Part shown: in pieces, positions 17,196-28,700 of the stretch
Position numbering within the stretch: position 1 is the stretch's first letter
How the letters are laid out: every line of letters starts with the position of its first letter
DNA from: Asterias amurensis
Taxonomy: Eukaryota > Echinodermata > Asteroidea > Forcipulatida > Asteriidae
Assembly (NCBI RefSeq): GCF_032118995.1
Contig: NC_092650.1
Coordinates: 13,204,501 to 13,268,500 of the forward strand
DNA length: 64,000 bases
Reading direction: 5' to 3'
Position numbers and translations under genes: made by a program
The notes under the pieces: model-generated
Told to the model about the DNA's origin: nothing
Databases searched by the model: none
Seen by the model: the letters and a program-made list of their open reading frames with translations, nothing else

Positions 17196-17324
17196 TTCTT
17201 GTAGAACATAGCATATAAAATCTACTATAGATTCAACTGATGTCAACTCCACTAAAGTGGCTTCTTACTTTATGAGTCTTTTTCTATATGTTACATTTTG
17301 CAACCACCATCCCTCTTAAAATCT

Positions 17325-17462
17325 GATTCATACTTCCTGCGAAAGCGAATGGGAAGGGAAATTGGGTGACACAGCATTCGGTACGCGCTCCATTTCCCTT
17401 TATGACGCAGATAAATTCGCTTCGCCTGTTGCATTCGCAGGAAGTATGAACTGGGCTTTATT
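17325..17462. mobile_element. Fold-back repeat with CATACTTCCTGCGAA termini (family J)
   Basis: TTCATACTTCCTGCGAAAGC is mirrored by CATTCGCAGGAAGTATGAAC. The interior is rich in GCGAATG/CATTCGC. A second copy lies at 18480-18668. Confidence 0.72.
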
Positions 17463-17464
17463 CT

Positions 17465-17870
17465 CTTTTAAAATCTCAGTGATGAGTCAGTTTGGGTTTG
17501 AGTCAATGATTCAATTGACTCTCATAGAGTCATTTATGCTCACATAGTCATTGGCTCTCTCAGAGTCAATGACTCTATGATGATACATGTAGATATAGTG
17601 ACTGAGTAAGTGACTGTGTTAGTTATGATGACTCTGTTAGTGTTGGTGACTCTGTTAGAGTCATTGACTCACTTATAGAGTCATCAATGAATTTTGTAAA
17701 TTTGACTTTATGATTAGTAGCTAAATCCCCTGATGATTGAGTCATTGACTCTCTTAGAGTCATTTTCTCTTTCAGACGCAATGACTCTCTGATAGACTCG
17801 AGATATTGACCGAGTCAGCAACTCTATGAGGGTCAGTTACTGTGTTAGAGTTCTTGACTCTCTTATACCC
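17465..17870. repeat. Degenerate AGTCA/TGACT simple repeat tract
   Basis: GAGTCAATGACTCT-type palindromic words recur irregularly for about 400 bp, with a weaker extension at about 18320-18430. The tract includes several exact TGAGTCA or TGACTCA words (for example near 17482, 17664 and 17738). It lies in intergenic sequence. Confidence 0.8.
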
Positions 17871-18479
17871 CGGAACAAGTCACCAAAGTGACAGCTGTCA
17901 CCGACCAATTGGTTTTTAATCTGCCAACCCTAGAAACAAAAACCACTGGACCTGCTATTTCACCCTGTAATGGGGCATCTGTCCACACGTCTAAGTTAAA
18001 TTGCACACATAGCCAGGGGGTTGTGGGAAAACAGCTGGTTAGTCCATCAGCGCTTGTCTTGGGGATTGCTGTTCCTACAATTAGATTTTAATGGTTAAAA
18101 AGGTGTTTTAAATACTTTCTTCCAAAATTAAATAAAAACTATCAACATCTCCTCCTCGGGATACTTAAAGCATCCATAGAAAGTTAGAAAAAGCATAGAA
18201 GAGAAAAAAAACTAATTTTTCCACATTCTGAACTCAATTATGATATGCAAGAATCTCATAGAGACTGCAATCACCAAGCAACGAGTCCATGTGCGCAAAC
18301 TGTAGGGACGCTCTGGTGTCATTGATGACTCTGATTAGTAATTAAATCTCTTAATGATAGATTCATTGATTCTCTAATGAAGTGAATGACTCTCTGATTG
18401 TCACTCCCTGCGTAATTGACTCTCTTGACATTCATAAATTCAATCTGTGTGTGAAAAAGTGTTGCCTTACAGTGTTAAG

Positions 18480-18668
18480 CCCGGAACATACTTCCTGCGA
18501 ATGCGAATGCGATACAAATGTTGACGTCACAAATTCACAACGAAGTTCGCACTGAGTTGAGCTGTGCTCAACTCTCTTGCAAATATTGCAGCAAAAAAAG
18601 GGGTTGTGACGTCAAATTCACATCAAATTCGCATCGCATTCGCATTTGCAGGAAGTATGAACCGGGCT
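18480..18668. mobile_element. Fold-back repeat, family J
   Basis: CCCGGAACATACTTCCTGCG is mirrored by CAGGAAGTATGAACCGGGC. The inner arms are GAATGCGAATGCG versus CGCATTCGCATT and TGACGTCA..TGACGTCA. It abuts the family G copy that follows. Confidence 0.78.
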
Positions 18669-18928
18669 TTACCAGGGCCCAATTTCATGGCTCTGCTTAC
18701 CGTAAGCACAGAATCGACGCTTACGGAAGCAGGGAATTCTGTGCTTACGGCAATCGTATTTCACGGGTTAGCCGCGAATTTGGGCTTCTGCGCGTGCGTA
18801 CTTCACGTTTCTAGGCATTCTATGCTTACAAGGCTAGCGCAGAAATTCGGCGCTTGCACGTAAGCGGGGAATCGCGATCGTAAGCGCAGAATTTTGCGGT
18901 AAGCAGAGCCATGAAATTGGGCCCAGGT
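18669..18928. mobile_element. Fold-back repeat with GGGCCCAATTTCATGGCTCT termini (family G)
   Basis: The left end GGGCCCAATTTCATGGCTCT and the right end AGAGCCATGAAATTGGGCCC are exact complements. TTACCGTAAGC and GCGGTAAGCAG-like inner blocks follow. This is the best of the three copies seen. Confidence 0.85.
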
Positions 18929-19445
18929 ATTACACTCAGTATTTTGCCTCATTCCATTTGAACAATTGTATAATGTTGTCTGTCTCCATTCTAGCCTTCA
19001 TCTGACACATCTCAAATAATAAACTTCTCTTAGTCCTTTCTCATACTGAGACTGAAATACTTGTGACCACTGAGTGTTGGTTACAAGTTGGCACAAACTA
19101 GTATTCAACAGAGTAAAATCATGAAGACCTTGTTGAGAATTGGCTCTAAGGGTGCTGTATGTGTTGTGGGGATTTTTTTTATTGTACCTTTTCATGTAAT
19201 TGAACAAAAATACCATTATTAAGTACTGTTAATATTTATAATTAATAATATTACTCACCTTAACTGAGCTTGCAAATTAATAATGTTGCTTCCTTTATCA
19301 GCTACAGTCGACTAATACATAAATTATCATTGCCAATTAAGACTTCTTACTAGATATGTATTCAATCAGGTATGAAACTCTTTTTGAACTATGTTGTTTG
19401 AAATATTGTACTGTGTTGAATAGAACAAATCAACAGAGAATTTAA

Positions 19446-19830
19446 AGGAACACGTTGCCTTGGATCGGTCGAGTTGGTCTTTGAAAAGTGTATGTAATCG
19501 TTTGTTATAGAATGCATATGATTAGAAAGGTATTTTAAAAGTAGAATAAAATGATACACACAAGTACCACTCGAAATTGCGTGGTTTTCCTTTTACTTTG
19601 TCAACAAACACGGTCTGCCATTTATGGGAGTCAAATTTTTGACTCCCACAAAAATGGCCGTCCGTGTTAGCTCGCAAAGTAAAAAGGAAAACCACGCAAT
19701 TTCGAGGCAAATGTGTGTGGATCAATGTATTCTACTTTTTATACATCTATCTGACCATATGCATTGTATAACAAACGGTTACAAACGCTTTCCAAAAACC
19801 AACTTGACCAATCCAAGGCAACGTGTTCCT
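19446..19830. mobile_element. TTAA-flanked fold-back MITE, family B
   Basis: Termini AGGAACACGTTGCCTTGG and CCAAGGCAACGTGTTCCT, with TTAA at 19442-19445 and a mutated TCAA on the right. It is 385 bp with a central CCATTTATGGGAGTC palindrome. It is intergenic. Confidence 0.86.
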
Positions 19831-20299
19831 TCAACAACTGTTCACAAAGATATCAACAAAATCTGATGAAGATCACCGGCGGCCTAACCAGGGGGAAAAA
19901 AAGGGTTTGGAACTGAGGGTTTGGTAGTACTTATACTTTATAATTTCTCATAACTTCATTCCAGTCTCATTGTTTCAGAGAATGGATGACTGTACCCTAA
20001 AACTAACTGAAAATCAAGGAAATTGAAATGAATAGTTAAATTGAAATGGTTTCCCAAATGAAGCACTTCAGTGTTCAGTTGAATGGCCCTAAACTTTTGA
20101 AGAATGTTTGTCACCAGTGATTTCTGTGCACCAACTGTTGTTCATTCACAGACAATGTAATGGAACTGTTAATCATGACAACTTCAGTGTTTTAAAATGT
20201 TATATCACTTTCTTTACATAATGTATTATCTATTTACCGTTTCAAGTAAAACATGGGCCTTTATTTTTGTAAAATGTCAAATATTCTAACACAACTTTA

Positions 20300-21020
20300 T
20301 CTTATCCCCCTCACTGGGGGTCGATGGAGAGCTTTGATTGGCTGAGAGTTGTGGGCTGGGCTTCGCTCGGCCCCAGCGGCCAGTCTATCCAGGACCGCTG
20401 GGATGGGCTAATCGCTTGAACAGATTCTTGTTCAGGAAGTACGTCATGCGTACAGTGCATAAAAATAACGGTGCAGTGTGAGTGCGATGCATGATGGGAC
20501 TGCGCATTATTAAAACGATGAGCGTGCATGATGCGTTTGCCCATCCCAGCGCCTTTGGTTAAAGCAAGGAGCTGGGGACGAGCGAAGGGCTGGGCGTGTA
20601 CACGTTTCTCAACCTCGTTTCTAGGAGTGATCGATCTCGCCGCGCCATTTTTTCCCAGCATGCCTTGCTCGATCATAACCCCCTGGAAGTGTAACTCCAA
20701 AATATCCAAATATGGGATATTACATTAGTCCTGTGGTTGATCCATTCTGTGTTGGGCGTTAGTCGCGCACACGCTGGATGCAATGTGTGTAATAAAAGTC
20801 ATTAACTTGCCTTGGCATTCAGTGTTGCGTGACAAAAAATGTGAATACGTACATCTTTATACGCACGCGTTTCGGCGTATGGAGCTTTTTGAAGACACAC
20901 AGCGTTTCATATTTTGTGCGCATATGATAGCCAATCAAAGACACGGATCGGAGTTTCCCTCCCAGGGGTTACAGACGTATGCAGAGCTAGTGGGTGATAC
21001 GGCGCACTGCCCATGGTAGC
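20300..21020. other. GC- and CpG-rich intergenic stretch, possible promoter or non-coding first exon
   Basis: Base composition rises sharply over the AT-rich surroundings, with many CpG dinucleotides and three CCAAT-type words (GATTGGCTGA near 20336, TAGCCAATCAAA near 20929). No convincing open reading frame or repeat structure was recognised. It sits 3-3.6 kb upstream of the Ajuba-family start, so an upstream promoter or untranslated exon is possible but unproven. Confidence 0.35.
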
Positions 21021-21383
21021 AAAGTTGCATGTTTCCATTGTTTGGCCTCAGCGATGGCAGCTAATACAAGGGGTCTAGTGATTTGTAAGTGTGGGGATAG
21101 TGTTTTGGCTACAAAGCTGATGGAGTAATATCTTGTTTTCATTCGATTGTATAAAAGCTCAAGCCATTGTCCATTTCCATTTTTGTTCATGTTTGTTTAT
21201 GTACGATAAAAATATCATGTTCTCATCATAAATTTAATAATTGGGGTCGTACCATATTCAGTAAATAAACAAATGTCTATTATTATATTTCTGAAACTCT
21301 GACTTCAAGTTATATTTTAATTGTTAGTGTCATGTAAATATACCTTTTAAAACTATGAATGTCCATTAACAACATGTCACTGG

Positions 21384-21519
21384 GGTGGATTTCACAAAGA
21401 GTTAGGACTAGTCTTATCTCGAGTTAGGACCAGTTACTCGTCCTAACTTAGGACTATCCATGCAATTTGTATATCTCCTAGGACAAGTCCTATCCTAACT
21501 CTTTGTGAAATCGACCCCG
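21384..21519. mobile_element. Fold-back repeat, family E (best short copy)
   Basis: GGGGTGGATTTCACAAAGAG at the left is matched by CTCTTTGTGAAATCGACCCC at the right. GTTAGGACTAGTC..ACTCGTCCTAAC blocks make an almost continuous hairpin of about 136 bp. Confidence 0.83.
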
Positions 21520-21769
21520 GATCATCTAACTCCCCTAATAGAAATTTAAACAGCATGCAATTTAATGCCAGGTAACAAATTCTGTGGGTTTTATATAAAA
21601 GATTATAGTCTTTTATTGCCCCCCCCCCCCCACCCCATGGATCGTTTTAAGTGCCGTTACAACGGGTATCAGCCCCTCTGTTCTTTGCCACTCAAAATTC
21701 TCCTCAAAATCGTGTCAACAAAACTTGTAAAGAACTGACACAACCAAAAATTTGTCACATATATTTTAA

Positions 21770-22149
21770 AGGCAGTGGACACTATTGGTAATTACTCAAA
21801 ATAATTATTGGCATAAAACCTTTCTTGGTAAAGAGTAATGGGGAGAGGTTGATAGTATAAAACATTGTGAGAAACGGCTCCCGCCGAAGTGACGTAGTTT
21901 TCGAGAAAGAAGTAATTTTCAATGAATTTGATTTCGAGACCTCGAGTTTAGAATTTGAGGTCTCGAAATCAACCATTATAATAGCACACAACTTCGTGCG
22001 ACAAGGGTGTTTGTTTACTTCATTCATATCTCACAGCTTCGACGACCATTTGAGCTCAAATTTTCACAGGTTTGTTCTTTTATGCATATGTTTAGATACA
22101 GCAAGTGAGAAGACTGGTCTTTGACAATTACCAATAGTGTCCACTGTCT
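21770..22149 (+). mobile_element. TTAA-flanked fold-back MITE, family A
   Basis: Termini AGGCAGTGGACACTATTGG and CCAATAGTGTCCACTGTCT, with TTAA at 21766-21769 and 22150-22153. It is 380 bp. Confidence 0.88.
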
Positions 22150-22957
22150 TTAACTACTTCTGACAAACCTGCCATAAATTATGACATAACAGAAAACTAA
22201 ACAAAATATTAAACTGTATCCTTGAAATTGATCTAATTCTGAGTGAAGGGAATTGGTAATTTAACAGAATAAAAAAAGACTGAAGCAATTTGGATTGTTA
22301 TCACCAAGGCCCATCAATAAATACCCACCCACTACAATCCGGATTAAAATTCTTCCCCTGTAATAAAATAAACTGATAAGCTTCAGGGTGCGTGTCTGAA
22401 GAAAAACGTGTTCATCAAAAAATTAATAGGATTATGTTTGCATTGTTTACTGAGGGGGTTTGTTTGTTTGTCTGTGTTTTAAGAACTCTGATGAAATGGC
22501 TTAATTATAGACGAATTCGAACATGTTTCGATTCCTTTCGTCTACTTTTTTTTCTCAACACAATTTCTTTGGATTCGAGAATAATTATCAGTGGCATCAT
22601 GGCGGGCAGGTCAGGCTATAGTTTATAGGCTTGTCCTAAAGGTCGGCGATAGATAACTAACTCTTCTTAACTTTATAACTAAGTTAGTGGGCGTGTTAAT
22701 CGGTCAATCTTTAGCAAATAGTCAAGCCTACTGTAGTCCGCTTGCGATGGGATGGTCTGATCATCGTAGAGAATTAGACTAACCCCAAGTTGACTTATGG
22801 CGCAATCCATTTTTTTGCAAAATTGTAATTCACTCTGATAACTCGATATAGGCCTGGGCCCATTTTCAAGGATTTTCCGCTAAGCTAATTTCTTGGCTAA
22901 GATCGGACATACGAGTCGCTGTCATGATTACTGTAAATTCTGGCTGGTAACCTATTT

Positions 22958-23303
22958 TTGTTGGTAATTGTCAAAGACCAATCTTCTCACTTGTTGTATC
23001 TGCACAAAATAATAAACCTGTGAAAATTTGAACCCAATTGGCCGTCGCGAGTTGTGAGATAATAATAAAAGAAAAAACACCCTTGTCTCACAAGGTTGTG
23101 TGCTTTCAGATGCTTGATTTCGCGACCTCTTCTAAATCTGAGGTCTCGAAATCAAATTCGTGGAAAATTATTTCTTTCTCGAAAATTACTTTACTTCAGA
23201 GGGAGCTGTTTCTAATGTTTTATACTATCAACAGCTCCCCAATACTCGTTACCAAGTAAGGTTTTATGGTAATAATTATTTTGAGTAATAGTGTCAACTG
23301 CCT
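22958..23303 (-). mobile_element. Family A MITE, reverse orientation, left end truncated
   Basis: It begins inside the terminal repeat (TTGGTAATTGTCAAAGACC) and ends AGTGTCAACTGCCT with TTAA at 23304-23307. It lies about 640 bp upstream of the Ajuba-family start codon. Confidence 0.8.
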
Positions 23304-23945
23304 TTAAGCAACTTGTTGTGATAATATGATTCCAACATGCTAAAATTGAGCCCTTGCTGAGCTTGTGATTCTATGTAGTGTTTTCTGCAGTGATCTGTTT
23401 TTTGTTTTTTTGAGCAGTGGTTTGCACTTATTCATCGGGGTCTCAATGTGGATTCACCCAATGAATTACCAGTTTGCTCATAAAACAGAGAAAAATAAAC
23501 AAGAAACTTGTCATTGGACGAGGGCATGCAGAGGCGTTTAATTTATTCGTGGTTCTACCCCCGATCAATAGTTCGTATGTTTCGGATTCGAAGCCTTTTA
23601 TCTTCGGTTTGGAAAAGTTATTTTGAAATTTAATGTGAACTTCGAAAAGGGGGAGTGACTTCCATGTTACTGTTTTTTAGAGAAACACGTGGTGTCTCTT
23701 TACCTGTTATTGTTAATTATGCATTTTGTGTGTTGACGTAAATAGTATCACTCCGCGCATGACGGCCTCGCCATTGCATTATGCATGCATTCTGTGAGTT
23801 GTTGTTGCACACTTTTTGCTGCATTTGGGTCACGTTGGATCAGTTAACAGGTGTTGAATGTGGATCCAATTCCACACAAGAATGTTTACACCTTGACACC
23901 CTTTCCATTTGGACACGCTTCAATTCATTTCTCCAGTCACCAAAT

Positions 23946-25776
23946 ATGGAAGATTCTTCATGGCGATACAAGATTTACAATGAGATTTTAGAGGCCCAAG
24001 GACAGCAAGACAGTATCGGTCATTTGGAAGGGGAGAGTTGGTCCGGAGAGAGGGAAACGACGCTAAAACCAAAACCATATCACCCACAAAAACTTGGTGA
24101 AAATAATGGGAGTTCGTACTCGGGTTTTAATGACGACTCTGGTCCTTCTTCCGTAGCAGATTTGCCTCTAAATGATGGGAGGGATTACGTCGATTATGTT
24201 GGAGCTTCAGATTTGAACGTTGAGAGTGTAAATCGTGGATATATGGGAGAAAATTTACATGGGAATGACCCATATCTGTTGGATTGCCAAGGTAACCACC
24301 GCGACGCGGATCGGCCTCCATCGTACAGCGCAGCGTACCCTGTAAACGCCCCACCAAATCACGAACAAACACACGATTTTTACGCAGATGACGGGTACAT
24401 CCTCAATTCACATGATCACCATCGCTCTGGGAATGATTTGAAAGCAAACCCTTGGAATAACAGAGAAGAACCTGGCAATTCTACCTCAAAAAACAGCTTC
24501 GCGCCATACGGAGACGGATCCAAATACGGCAGCGAGAGGTCAAACACCTTGGCCAATCCCCAAGCCGACCGCAGCCGATGGCACACGGGTTCAGAGGGTA
24601 CAGCACGGATGCCTCTGCCATTAGTCACTGGTGGTAGTAGCAGTGGTAAGTCACACAGCTACGAAGACAGTCATCGAAACAGTAACAGTGATTCGTTGTC
24701 TTTCAAAGACACTCAACAATCATCAGGAACAACACTGGATAACCGCAAGTCATCTTCGACAGATAAATACAACGAATACGAGTATCAGCCCGGACGCGAG
24801 GCATACGGTACCGGCGAGGCGGATCGAAGAAGGGGAAACGGCACAGAATTGCCGGGGAATAATTGCAGGCATTCCTCGGCGGCAGTTGTGGGGGAGGGAA
24901 TTCCTCGTGCTGAAGAAAGGAAGGACAACCATCAACACAGTGCACGTCAATCACAAAACAAACCAAGATCACATGAAGTCAGTTATGGTCCGGAGATACA
25001 ACAGGATATTCGAGAGCAACATGCAGCATCAAGGCAGTTTGACAATTTGTCAGAATCTTTAAGATCATCTGACAGACAATCTGCATTTCAACCTCTGCAA
25101 GAGAATAAACCTTCTTCAACATCAAGAAGACACTCGGGTTCTGGTTCCAATCGTTCGTCCATAAGCAGCAGTTCAGCTGACACCAGCTCTGGTCATTCAC
25201 AAGATCGAGACTGGACGAAGAAACAAAGTAACAGAAAAAGTAAATCCGAAGAGTACAGAAATCCCAGCTCCAGTAAGCTACAAAATCCAGACTTAAACCA
25301 AGATTGGTACAGACTTGTTGAGAAAGCTGAACGAGCCGCACCAGGGGAGAGTCCATCGAAATCTAGTTACAGATCATCGTCATCAGAAAAATCTCCATCA
25401 GTAGATTCGGGTTACTATTCTCAAGACAAGACCAATAAAGATAACAAAATGAATATGGCGGCCCCCCTTCCCCATCGTCAGAGCCAAGAAACAGCACACA
25501 GTACAAAATCTGGCCATAAAATTGGTGGGAACATCAAACAATCTGGATCTGCAGTGACAAAAGGTTATGCCTCAGCCCCCGTCTCAAACGCAACCAAAGC
25601 ATCAAGAGTTACTCCCGAAGTTACGTCAGTGCCCTTGCCTAAGAAGAATCCCCTCCTTAGGTACGATGTGGTTCCACCTAAGGCACATGGCCCCTCGGAA
25701 GCGGAACGTAAATTGGAAGAGCTGACTCGTCAACTCGAGATAGAACTTTCAGAGAATCCAGATGGAGAGGAGTTTG
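23946..25776 (+). other. Exon 1 of the Ajuba-family gene: disordered N-terminal region
   Basis: This single 1831-nt exon encodes 610 residues of low-complexity Ser/Asn/Asp/Arg-rich sequence before the LIM domains. Many S-S-S and R-x-x-S/T contexts suggest phosphorylation, though no specific site can be proven. Only the last 30 or so residues ([17 protein letters not shown] onward) look strongly conserved with vertebrate relatives. The donor at 25777 is GTGAGT, in phase 1. Continued reading past the donor ends at 25802. Confidence 0.9.
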
Positions 25777-28700
25777 GTGAGTGCAAATGGATCGGAACTT
25801 GAATTTGTCGCAATAATTATAACCCTCCATCCTCTTGACAGTCGCAGGATGGATGGCTAAGATTGATTGTTATGTAACCATTTCTACACCACGTTTTCCA
25901 CACTTAAGTATCAATATCATATCATATTGTGATTGTTCGAAAAAGTTACGGTATGGCCCCACCACTTTTTCATTCGATATGAAATAATATAGTATCTAAT
26001 TTACCTGAATGAGAAATCCCTTTTTGTAAAAATGGGTGAAAAAGTGGTGGTGCCATACGGAAAGTTATCCAATGGTTCTACTAGAATTATGATGAGGTTT
26101 GTTCTGCTATAATAAAGAACCATAACAGACAGTTACGATATAAGCGTAACCGCACCATTCTCTAGACAGGCAGGAGGATTCATGAGGGTTATACTGTTAA
26201 TGGGCCTATCACAACATCTCTATCATTGTAGACCCAGTGACTGGGGCGCTAGATTCCTTTGATCGAAATTTTGACATTATCGGTCATGACCAATAATGTC
26301 AACCGATAATGTCAAAATTTCGAAAAAAGGAATCTTGCGCTCCATTCACTGGGTCTACTATCAATGAATTTTTATAATCTAATTAATTTATAAACATGTT
26401 ATGTTGGAAGTTTCACTTGGCCTAAAATTTAAGTTGCGATAACGTAACTCTCCTCCCGACAGTGAAGCCGTAGGCCATCGGGAGGAGGGTAACGTTATCG
26501 CAACTAATAAAAGTTGGACTTGATAAGTTGACAAAATCTGAGATCTACCATGTAGGTCAGTTATTTGACCATACAATGAACTGGGATGACAGTTGCCTCT
26601 TAATAGCATTTTGATTTGCGTTAACAACTTCCCACAGGAAGTACTTTATTTACGAAGCCCAAGTAGTATTTGGGAGATGGGTGTATAGTTTGAAGTGGTT
26701 TGCTCCTTTAAAAAAAATGGGTGGGGTGGGGGTTTGTTCGTTTGAATTAAAATGCATGCCAATGAATTTATAATGTTAATTGCAAAAAATTGTTACAGTG
26801 ACAAACATTCACATGTTTGTCTTTTGGGTTATGTTGTTGTTTTTCCTTGACGGATTAGTTCCGTCAAGGAAAAACAACAGCACAAGAGTTCCGTCAAGGA
26901 AAAACAACAGCAACAAAACAAACAAAAAACAGATAAAGGGTCAATTATGAATTTTTTTTTTTTTACACATTAGAACATTTATAGCAACAATGAACAAAGC
27001 AATGAGATGGTCTAACTTTCACGTTAAGATACTGTATAACCACAAACACTGGTTCACCTACTCAGATATCCTTTACTTACTATTCAACGAAAGTGCCAAA
27101 GTTCTGGCTGAAGCACAAGATCTAGCATGTTTGGACAAGATAAAGAAGAAGAACTTATTTCAATACAAGATTACCAGTCACGACTAATCTTGAATGTATC
27201 TATTTTTATTTCAGGTGGCTGTGTTAAGTGTGGTGAGAAGGTGACTGGTGCAGGGCAGGCCTGTCAAGCTATGGGAAACTTGTACCATACAAATTGCTTC
27301 ACATGTTGTTCTTGTGGTAAGGATAAAAGAAAAAGCATACCTTGTTAAAACAAGACTGCACGATAGATGACATTGTCTGATTGGTTGTTTTAAAATGTTG
27401 AAATTACTTAATTTTTTTCAATTTTATTTCTGACAGTATTCTGCATGCTATGCCCCTAGTAGTTTTAACTTGTTGATAACTTGATCTGATCCTGTAAAAC
27501 TGTGGCATTAATAGTTGTTCCCACAGAATAAGCTTCAGTTATATTTTTATCGTTGTAATAACAAAATGTGTATTATCATGGGGTTGATGTCAGTGATACA
27601 CATCTGGTTTTCTTCAACAAAGGATTTCTGGAAGACTGTTTAGATGTTCTCTGACCCCATATATCATTGTGATGACATGCAAAGACTCCCATGATAAATT
27701 GTTATTGTGAAAGTCATAAGGTCCGGTCATACACATTTCTCTCAATATCTTGGAAAATCGCTGCACAATTGCTCATGGGGATTCATGTTCCTTCAACTTC
27801 TCCAGCTGTCATGAGTCTTTCTTATTACCTAAAGTCACTGGTCACAAAAGATTCAAACTGGAAGTCTGATGACCCGATCTGAAGATCCGGTTTAGTTGGG
27901 CCTATAAGGATTCGCTCAATGTAGATTGTATTGTAATTTTCTTTGTGCCACATTGGGATTCAGCCGAGAATAACAAAGCAAAAGCTACAAAAACACAGAC
28001 TCACTGTGGAGAAACTTCCTTCACACAATCTAAAATATTCTTTTGATGTTGAGGGTATTGGTACTACACCTACTACAATTATTGAGAAGCTTTGGCGACT
28101 AGTGAATTTCTCACACAAACATGACCCCAAAAAATTATAAATCGTCAGGGTGCAACTTATCGCAATTAGATGAGTTGGCAGCATATCGTAAACTAGAAAA
28201 TGTCAAACACTCCAAAGATCAACCAATCATAGTTTAGAAGGATCCAAACTTTAAAAAAAATCAACCAATTATATTTTTATACGACCCCAACTGCTTATTT
28301 CAAGATGCAAGATCAAACTCTTGGTAGTAAGGCCGAATTTAAAGTCACCTGGAAATATAATTTTTTTTCTTTCAAACATAAGAGTATATGCTTTTTAGTA
28401 ATTGTGTGTCACGATTTATATGTTTAAAAAATATATAAAGGTGTTTGGGGGCTGACTCCGCCTACCCCTTTTGTGACGTCACTCGAGGCAGACTTTGCCT
28501 GCAATGCGTATAGTAAACACACGTGCAAAGTACATGTACGTCCAAGTCGTGAGTTGGTACATTTCAAAAAGTGTTTTTCTGCATTCAGCAGCAATACACC
28601 TGGTCGGCATTGCCGGAAAAAAACATTTTTTTTTTTTTTTTTGAAACGTACAAACTCACGACTTGGTCCGTACATGTACTTTGCAATTGTGTTTACTCTA

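Noticed and set aside
24631..25062. Second reading frame of 143 codons inside Ajuba-family exon 1
   Set aside because: It lies fully inside the recognised coding exon in another frame and has low-complexity composition mirroring the main frame. No family motif is present.
26432..26506. Possible structured small RNA gene
   Set aside because: The stem is perfect, but there is no promoter element, no snRNA or snoRNA boxes, and similar perfect hairpins in this window are MITEs.
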